Notes under the pieces: model-generated
The model's database searches: none
The model's input: only the letters and a program-made list of their open reading frames with translations
Told to the model about the DNA's origin: nothing
Assembly (NCBI RefSeq): GCF_007874125.1
Contig: NZ_CP040128.1
Coordinates: 3,534,001 to 3,598,000, forward strand
Origin: Noviherbaspirillum sp. UKPF54
GTDB lineage: Bacteria > Pseudomonadota > Gammaproteobacteria > Burkholderiales > Burkholderiaceae_D
Length of the DNA: 64,000 bases
Direction of reading: 5' to 3'
Part shown: one piece after another, positions 58,725-64,000 of the stretch
How positions within the stretch are numbered: position 1 is the stretch's first letter
How the letters are laid out: the number at the start of each line of letters is the position of its first letter
Made by a program: the position numbers and the translations under genes

Positions 58725-59611
58725 CAAATCGTCTGATCCATCTCGGTCGACGGGCAGCTGTCGAGATGCTGGCGCACCACCCGCGCCGGCACGCCGGCCA
58801 CCGTGCAATGCGGCGGCACCGGCTTCAACACGACGCTGCCGGCGGCCACCTTGCTCATCGTGCCGATCTCGATATTGCCCAGGATCTTGGCGCCGGCGCC
58901 GATCATCACGCCGCTGCGGATTTTCGGATGGCGGTCGCCGTGCTCCTTGCCGGTGCCGCCCAGGGTGACGTTCTGCAGCAGCGACACGTTGTCTTCGATA
59001 ACCGTGGTTTCGCCGATCACGATGCCGGTGCCGTGATCGAGCATGACGCCGGCGCCGATGCGCGCGGCCGGATGAATGTCGACCGCAAACACCAGCGACG
59101 CCCGGTTGGCCAGCGCAAAGGCCAGCTCGCTGCGCCCTTCCCGCCACAGGGCGTGGGTCGCGCGGTAGGTCTGCAGCGCATGAAACCCCTTCAGATTCAG
59201 CAGCACGTGCAGATGGTCGGGGCAGGCCGGGTCGCGCTCCTTGACGGCGGCGAGGTCGGCCGCCGCCTGTTGCAGCGCCGTTTCTTCCTGTTCGAATAGT
59301 TGCCGCAGCAGCGCGAACAGCTGCGGCTCCGGCAAGTCGCCGCATGCCAGGCGCTGCGCCAGCACGGCCGCCAGCGCCGGCGCCAGCCCATCGTGCCGCA
59401 GCACCTGTTGCTGCATGCGCAATTGCAGCAAGGGCTCGCGCGAGCAGATTTCCTCGGCCGCCGCGCGTATGCCCGGCCACAGCAGCGCCGCCGCGCCGTG
59501 CCGCTCCGCCGGCGGCACCGGCGCGATGCGCAGGCGCCATTCCCGCAGTCCGGACTCTTCCGCGGGCGGCGCTTCATGGCGCGCCGCGATGCCTTGCTCT
59601 ATCCTGTTCAT
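58724..59611 (-). CDS. cysE: Serine O-acetyltransferase CysE
   Basis: 295 residues. Makes O-acetylserine, the carbon skeleton for cysteine. The left-handed beta-helix has hexapeptide repeats, with DHGTGIVIGETTVIEDN as the active-site block and GGTGKEHGDRHPKIRSG as a conserved loop. The C-terminus ends in an Ile (MDQTI), as needed to bind O-acetylserine sulfhydrylase in the cysteine synthase complex. The ATG follows GGAGAGCAGTC. The leader contains an intrinsic-terminator-shaped hairpin, so expression may be attenuated. Confidence 0.93.
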   Translation of the reverse strand: MNRIEQGIAARHEAPPAEESGLREWRLRIAPVPPAERHGAAALLWPGIRAAAEEICSREPLLQLRMQQQVLRHDGLAPALAAVLAQRLACGDLPEPQLFALLRQLFEQEETALQQAAADLAAVKERDPACPDHLHVLLNLKGFHALQTYRATHALWREGRSELAFALANRASLVFAVDIHPAARIGAGVMLDHGTGIVIGETTVIEDNVSLLQNVTLGGTGKEHGDRHPKIRSGVMIGAGAKILGNIEIGTMSKVAAGSVVLKPVPPHCTVAGVPARVVRQHLDSCPSTEMDQTI

Positions 59612-59649
59612 GACTGCTCTCCATGGCCGTGCCCCCATCGGCGCGGCGC

Positions 59650-59691
59650 AAAAAACAAAAATGGCTGCAGGTCTTGCAACGCTGCAGCCAT
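59650..59691 (-). terminator. Strong intrinsic terminator in the cysE leader
   Basis: On the minus strand ATGGCTGCAG, an 11-base loop and CTGCAGCCAT form a perfect 10-bp stem, followed by TTTT-G-TTTTTT. It ends about 38 bases before the cysE ATG. No minus-strand gene lies between it and the divergent phosphodiesterase, so it must end a short leader RNA or a small RNA, or attenuate cysE. Confidence 0.8.
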
Positions 59692-59787
59692 CGGAATCTG
59701 TCGAAAATGCATGCTAATCGGCCAGCCCCTCCGGCTGCACGCGACAACATGCCACAATAATCAGGTGGGAAACACCGGGCCGTTTCA

Positions 59788-59817
59788 TTGGTCCAACATC
59801 CTACATATCGATATAAG
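59788..59817 (+). promoter_or_regulatory. Candidate sigma-70 promoter for the phosphodiesterase
   Basis: TTGGTC (59788-59793), 18 bases, TATAAG (59812-59817). A start near 59824 gives a 44-base leader to the ATG at 59868. Confidence 0.45.
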
Positions 59818-59867
59818 CATCCTATTTAAGCACATTTCAGCCGGGCGGGCATGTCCCGCGATCCTTC

Positions 59868-60332
59868 ATGACGACCATCGGCCTCATTTCCGACACCCAC
59901 GGCTTGCTGCGCCCGGAAGCGCGCTTGGCGCTGCGCGGCGTGGACCGCATCCTCCACGCCGGCGACATCTGCAATGCGGAAGTCCTGGCTGCGCTGGCGG
60001 AAATCGCTCCGGTGACGGCGGTACGCGGCAACAATGACCGCGGCGCGTGGGCCGAGTCGGTGCCGGAACGCGCGCTGATCGATGTCGAAGGCGTGAAACT
60101 GTACGTGCTGCATGACTTGCACGAGCTGGATATCGATCCGAGAGCCACTGGCGTGAAGGCGGTGATTTCCGGCCATTCGCACCGCCCGCTGTCGAAGATG
60201 GAGAACGGGGTACTGTACGTTAATCCGGGCAGCGCCGGCCCGCGCCGCTTTCGGCTGCCGATCTCGCTCGGCTTCCTGGAAATCGACGGCACGCAGATCA
60301 AGGCGCGCCTGCAGACGCTGGAAGTCGATTAG
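59868..60332 (+). CDS. YfcE/MJ0936-type metallophosphoesterase
   Basis: 154 residues. The two-metal site is complete: DTHG (Asp, His), HAGD, GNND, VLHD and GHSHRP. Members are small cytoplasmic phosphodiesterases with unclear in vivo substrates. Divergent from cysE. Start ATG 59868 has little ribosome site. Confidence 0.93.
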   Translation: MTTIGLISDTHGLLRPEARLALRGVDRILHAGDICNAEVLAALAEIAPVTAVRGNNDRGAWAESVPERALIDVEGVKLYVLHDLHELDIDPRATGVKAVISGHSHRPLSKMENGVLYVNPGSAGPRRFRLPISLGFLEIDGTQIKARLQTLEVD

Positions 60333-60498
60333 CGGCGATTTTTCCGGCATTACTGCGTTTCGCGCCATCGCGCCCCATGGCCGATTTTGTCCGCATCTTG
60401 TCTTTCCCATGCATTTCGGCGGCCGCCCGCGCTGCGTAACATGGTTTGCACCTGCAGCCTGGGTTCCCTCCCACCAAACACATGCAAAGGGGCAAATG

Positions 60499-61140
60499 AT
60501 GGTCAGCGTAGGCATACTGGTGTTCGACGATGTCGAAATCCTGGATTTTTCCGGCCCGTACGAAGTGTTTTCGACGGCGGCGCGCGTGCAGGCGCGACTG
60601 GCGCAGGCGCAGACGCCGTTGCTCTGCTACCTGGTGGCAGAGCAGATGCGCCCGGTGCGCGCACGCGGCGGCATGAAGGTGCTGCCCGATTGCGTGCTGC
60701 CGCCGGCAGGCGATATCGACGTGCTGATCGTGCCCGGCGGCGACGTCACGCAGGTGATGCAGCGCGCCGCCGTCATCGACTGGGTGCGGGCCCAGAGCAC
60801 ATCCATCACGGCATCGGTGTGCACCGGCGCCTTCCTGCTGGCAGAGGCGGGTCTGCTCGACGGCCTCGCCGCCACCACGCACTGGGAGGACCAGGCCGAA
60901 CTGCAGGCGCGCTTTCCGGCGCTGTCGGTGCGGCAGGACGTGCCGTGGGTGGACTGCGGTAAAGTAGTGACCTCCGGCGGCATCTCGGCCGGCATCGACA
61001 TGAGCCTGCATCTGGTCGAGCGGCTCGCCGGCGGGCAGCTGGCGCAAGCCACGGCCAGGCAAATGGAATACAGGTGGAATGCACATGGAACAGATCATCC
61101 CGCACAGCCAGCCGCTTCCCGTCTATTTCGTGCTGCGTGA
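60499..61140 (+). CDS. DJ-1/PfpI-family protein (isonitrile hydratase-like)
   Basis: 213 residues. The nucleophile elbow VCTGAFLLAEAGLLDG holds the Cys, with EVFSTAAR-type Glu region near GPYEVF and a TTHW that completes the site. It resembles isonitrile hydratase and related amidase-like DJ-1 proteins. AAGGGG lies six bases before the ATG at 60499; another ATG at 60496 is one codon earlier. Its 3' end overlaps the next gene by 56 bp, so both are on one transcript. Confidence 0.88.
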   Translation: MVSVGILVFDDVEILDFSGPYEVFSTAARVQARLAQAQTPLLCYLVAEQMRPVRARGGMKVLPDCVLPPAGDIDVLIVPGGDVTQVMQRAAVIDWVRAQSTSITASVCTGAFLLAEAGLLDGLAATTHWEDQAELQARFPALSVRQDVPWVDCGKVVTSGGISAGIDMSLHLVERLAGGQLAQATARQMEYRWNAHGTDHPAQPAASRLFRAA

Positions 61141-62092
61141 GCGCACGCTGGCGCTGGACCTGATCGGCCCGGCGGAAGTGCTGCGCTACGCCAACCGTCA
61201 GGCGGAAAAGGAAGGACGGCCGGCGCTGTTCGCGCTGCACTACGTCAGCGCCGAGTCGCGCATCGACACCTCGGTCGGGCTCGACGTGACCGGCTTTACC
61301 GCCCTGCCCGAGCGCCTGCCCAACGATGCCATCGTGATCCTGGTGGCGTGCGCCGGCAGCGACAACGATTTCAGCGGCCCCGTTGCGCAGGCGACGGTCG
61401 CATGGCTGCGCCGCCACGTCACGCCCCGGCACCGGCTGCTGTGCATCTGTACCGGCGCGCTGCTGGCCGGTTTTTCCGGCCTGCTCGACGGCCGCCAGTG
61501 CACCACGCACCACAGCCATTGCGACGACCTGCGCAACATAGCGCCGCGCGCGAACGTACTGGAAGACCGGATTTTCGTGGAAGACGGCCGTATCTATACC
61601 AGCGCCGGCGTCACCGCCTGCATCGACCTGACGCTATACCTGGTGGCGCAGATCGCCGGCCATCCATTCGCCGCGGCGGTTGCGCGCAACATGGTCATCT
61701 ACCTGCGGCGCGCCGGCAGCGATCCGCAATTGTCGCCGTGGCTGGCGTTTCGCAACCACCTGCACCCGGCGGTGCACCGGGTGCAGGACGCGATCATCGG
61801 CGACCCGGCCAACGACTGGAACATCGCGCAGCTGGCGCAGATCGCCTGCGCCAGCGAGCGCCACATCACGCGCCTGTTCCGCGAGCACACCGGCACCGGC
61901 ATCGTGGACTACATCCAGCGCATCCGCGTGGCGCTGGCGCGCGAGCTGCTGGCGCAGTCGCCGTTGGACATGGAGCGCGTGGCGGAAAAGGCGGGTTTCA
62001 ATTCGTCGCGCCAGCTGCGGCGCGTATGGAACAAGTTCGAGGCCGCGCCGCCCAGCCGCTACCGGGCCGGGATGGAAGACGCGCTACAGTAA
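61085..62092 (+). CDS. GlxA-type AraC regulator with a DJ-1/PfpI domain
   Basis: 335 residues. Residues 1-190 are a DJ-1-like domain with CICTGALLAGFSGLLDG holding a Cys. Residues 230-330 are an AraC DNA-binding domain with two helix-turn-helix motifs (IAQLAQIACASERHITRLF, then VAEKAGFNSSRQLRRV). The ATG at 61085 is favoured because AGGTGG lies seven bases before it. It probably senses a small amide or similar ligand and controls the overlapping DJ-1 gene. Confidence 0.92.
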   Translation: MEQIIPHSQPLPVYFVLRERTLALDLIGPAEVLRYANRQAEKEGRPALFALHYVSAESRIDTSVGLDVTGFTALPERLPNDAIVILVACAGSDNDFSGPVAQATVAWLRRHVTPRHRLLCICTGALLAGFSGLLDGRQCTTHHSHCDDLRNIAPRANVLEDRIFVEDGRIYTSAGVTACIDLTLYLVAQIAGHPFAAAVARNMVIYLRRAGSDPQLSPWLAFRNHLHPAVHRVQDAIIGDPANDWNIAQLAQIACASERHITRLFREHTGTGIVDYIQRIRVALARELLAQSPLDMERVAEKAGFNSSRQLRRVWNKFEAAPPSRYRAGMEDALQ

Positions 62093-62100
62093 AGGTCCGG

Positions 62101-63756
62101 TCAGTAGATCTGAGCGCCGCCCGCCGTGCCGCCGTGGATGTCGGTGCTGCCGACCATGCTCAAGGCCACCGCTTCGGCCACCTTGATGCCGTCCACGGCC
62201 GCGGAAAGAATGCCGCCTGCATAGCCCGCGCCTTCGCCCGCAGGGAATAGCCCTTTGACATTGAGGCTCTGGAAGTTGTCCAGCCGCTTGATGCGTACTG
62301 GCGACGAAGTGCGGGTTTCGACGCCGGTCAGCACCGCATCGCTCATCGCATAGCCGCGAATCTGCCGGTCAAACACGGGCAGCGCTTCACGCATGGCCTC
62401 GATCGCATAGTCGGGCAACGCTGGCGCCAGATCGGTGAGATGCACGCCCGGCTTGTAGGACGGGAGCACCGAGCCGAATTCCTTCGACGGCCGTCCGGCG
62501 AGGAAATCGCCCACCAGCTGCCCCGGCGCGTCGTAATTACTCCCGCCCATCACGTAGGCGCGCGACTCCAGCTCACGCTGGAAATCGATACCCGCCAGCG
62601 GGTGGCCTGGGTAATCGTCGGGCGTGATGCCGACCACGAAACCGCTGTTGGCGTTGCGCTCGTTGCGCGAATACTGGCTCATGCCGTTGGTGACCACGCG
62701 CTGCGGCTCCGATGTGGCCGCCACCACGGTGCCGCCCGGGCACATGCAGAAACTGTAGACCGCGCGGCCATTCTTGCAGTGATGCACCAGCTTGTAGTCG
62801 GCCGCGCCCAATAGAGGATGGCCGGCGAACTTGCCGAAGCGCGCGCGGTCGATCAGCGATTGCGGATGCTCGATGCGGAAACCGATCGAGAACGGCTTGG
62901 CTTCCACGTACACGCCACGCTCGTACAGCATCTGGAAGGTGTCGCGCGCGCTGTGGCCGACGGCCAGCACGACGTTGTCCGTGGCGATATGTTCGCCGTT
63001 TTCCAGCACCACGCCGCGAATTTGCTTCCCTTCTTGGCCGTTGTCGATGTCGAGATCGGTGACCTTGGCCTGGAAGCGGAATTCGCCGCCGAGCGATTCG
63101 ATCGTCTCGCGCATGGCTTCCACCATCTTCACCAGGCGGAAGGTGCCGATGTGCGGCTTGCTCACGTACAGGATTTCTTCCGGCGCGTAGTGCTTCACGA
63201 ATTCGGCGAGCACCTTGCGGCTGTAATGCTTCGGGTCCTTGATCCCGCTGTGCAGCTTGCCGTCGGAAAAAGTGCCGGCCCCGCCTTCGCCGAACTGCAC
63301 GTTCGATTCCGGATTGAGGTCGCGCTTGCGCCACAGGCCCCAAGTATCCTTGGTGCGCTCGCGCACCACCTTGCCGCGTTCGAGGATGATCGGCCTGAAG
63401 CCCATCTGCGCCAGGATCAGCGCGGCGAAAATGCCGCACGGGCCGAAGCCGATGATCACCGGTCGCTGTTCGACGCGGGCCGGCGCCTGCGCGACGAACT
63501 TGTATTCCATGTCGGGCGTGATGCCCACATGCGGCACGCCTTGCATCCGCGCCAGCACGGCCGCTTCGTTTTTCACCTCGACGTCGAGCGTGTAGACCAG
63601 CATGATCGCACTGCGCCTGCGCGCATCGTAGCCGCGCCGGAAAACGGTATAGCCTGTCAGCTCGCCGGCGTCGATGTTCAGGCGCGCGAGGATGGCGGCG
63701 GGCAGGTCGGAATCGGGGTGGTCGAGCGGGAGTTGTACGTCAGTCAATCGCAGCAT
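62101..63756 (-). CDS. FAD-dependent dehydrogenase (COG2509-type)
   Basis: 551 residues. The FAD loop GFGPCGIFAALILAQ follows an N-terminal ferredoxin-like domain of about 90 residues. Other conserved blocks are NVQFGEGGAGTFSDGKL, AVGHSARDTFQMLYE, MCPGG and AGEGAGYAGGILSAA. The family is widespread but the reaction is unknown; it is a probable NAD(P)-linked oxidoreductase. It is convergent with the GlxA-type regulator and 8 bp from its stop. Start ATG 63756. Confidence 0.9.
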   Translation of the reverse strand: MLRLTDVQLPLDHPDSDLPAAILARLNIDAGELTGYTVFRRGYDARRRSAIMLVYTLDVEVKNEAAVLARMQGVPHVGITPDMEYKFVAQAPARVEQRPVIIGFGPCGIFAALILAQMGFRPIILERGKVVRERTKDTWGLWRKRDLNPESNVQFGEGGAGTFSDGKLHSGIKDPKHYSRKVLAEFVKHYAPEEILYVSKPHIGTFRLVKMVEAMRETIESLGGEFRFQAKVTDLDIDNGQEGKQIRGVVLENGEHIATDNVVLAVGHSARDTFQMLYERGVYVEAKPFSIGFRIEHPQSLIDRARFGKFAGHPLLGAADYKLVHHCKNGRAVYSFCMCPGGTVVAATSEPQRVVTNGMSQYSRNERNANSGFVVGITPDDYPGHPLAGIDFQRELESRAYVMGGSNYDAPGQLVGDFLAGRPSKEFGSVLPSYKPGVHLTDLAPALPDYAIEAMREALPVFDRQIRGYAMSDAVLTGVETRTSSPVRIKRLDNFQSLNVKGLFPAGEGAGYAGGILSAAVDGIKVAEAVALSMVGSTDIHGGTAGGAQIY

Positions 63757-63864
63757 GCGCGTCTTGGGGTGTGCGGTGGAAGGGCGCTATTTTACCGCAC
63801 GCCATGCGGCGGCCGGCGCAACGGAAGGCCGCTGCGCCGGCATCTTTTCCCCGGGCGGACGCGC

Positions 63865-64000
63865 CTACGCGCTGCGGTACTGGTCGCGCAGGCTTCTCAC
63901 CTGGTCATGGTTTTTCAGCACGCCCTGGTACTGCCGCTCCACCACGGCGCGCACCGCCGCCGGCAAGCCCTTTTCCAGCGCATTGCGATAGCGCGACACC
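63865..64000 (-). CDS. PA2169/DUF2383 four-helix-bundle protein (5' part off window)
   Basis: Only the last 44 codons are visible. They read VSRYRNALEKGLPAAVR, then RQYQGVLKNHDQVRSLRD, and end in QYRSA before the stop. The spacing of basic residues and the LRDQYR end match the C-terminus of the PA2169 family, ferritin-like helical bundles induced by stress. Its start lies beyond the right edge. Confidence 0.8.
   Translation of the reverse strand, partial: VSRYRNALEKGLPAAVRAVVERQYQGVLKNHDQVRSLRDQYRSA

Noticed and set aside
59785..59835. 16-codon leader frame with two Cys codons upstream of cysE
   Set aside because: Not annotated as a gene because it has no ribosome site and such short frames are frequent. 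It is mentioned only as part of the attenuation idea.

Overview
The window is a GC-rich chromosomal segment of a betaproteobacterium, most likely Burkholderiales, family Oxalobacteraceae (Herbaspirillum / Noviherbaspirillum-like). This placement rests on gene content: a long RpoD with an extended N-terminus, OpgG/OpgH, a red-type RuBisCO operon, many DUFs typical of Burkholderiales, phasins, and dense c-di-GMP signalling. No taxonomic search was possible. I see no IS element, prophage, CRISPR array, tRNA or rRNA. The coding density is high and almost every gene has a recognisable family.

Layout. 1-5.8 kb is an eight-gene leftward run (pirin, cytochrome b561, two YceI proteins, glutathionyl-hydroquinone reductase, MlaC-like protein, DedA-rhodanese fusion, WrbA). 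Most of its members handle quinones, and it diverges from a LysR regulator. 6.9-12.3 kb holds small stress and secreted proteins, two transporters and a DUF2817 peptidase pair. 12.4-16 kb is a 1199-residue PAS/GAF/GGDEF/EAL protein, followed by FabI, a MYG1-type nuclease and DUF2237. 19-22.6 kb has a TolA-like TonB protein, a lipoprotein and small DUF genes.

22.6-29.3 kb is the Calvin-cycle operon cbbLSXYFP, read leftward, with divergent cbbR. RuBisCO large and small subunits are followed by the red-type activase CbbX, the CbbY phosphatase, fructose-bisphosphatase and phosphoribulokinase. Two small genes (HAD and DUF3565) follow closely and could be co-transcribed. 29.3-33.6 kb is a divergent signalling pair, a TPR response regulator with a Glu at its phosphoacceptor site and a tripartite hybrid histidine kinase. 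33.7-42.9 kb holds a disulfide oxidoreductase, a PilB-N-domain protein, a zinc-ribbon gene with folE, rpoD, ferredoxin-NADP reductase and a ProQ-family RNA chaperone.

43.1-48.4 kb encodes osmoregulated periplasmic glucan synthesis (opgGH) and two membrane proteins. 48.4-53.6 kb looks like a lipid-storage island: a phasin, an uncharacterised Ala/Gly repeat protein behind an FNR-like box, a wax ester synthase/DGAT, and a two-domain fatty acyl-CoA reductase closely resembling the Marinobacter 661-residue enzyme. Together the last two would convert acyl-CoA to fatty alcohol and then to wax ester. 53.9-64 kb carries an O-methyltransferase, a REC-PAS-GGDEF-EAL protein, a bacteriohemerythrin behind a near-consensus FNR box placed at about -41.5, a pseudouridine synthase coupled to cysE (whose leader contains a strong intrinsic terminator), a phosphodiesterase, two overlapping DJ-1-fold genes and a large FAD dehydrogenase. 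Each end of the window cuts a gene (wrbA on the left, a DUF2383 protein on the right).

The most interesting leads are the wax-ester/repeat-protein locus, the quinone-handling gene run, the cysE leader terminator, and the FNR-like boxes shared by the hemerythrin and repeat-protein genes.
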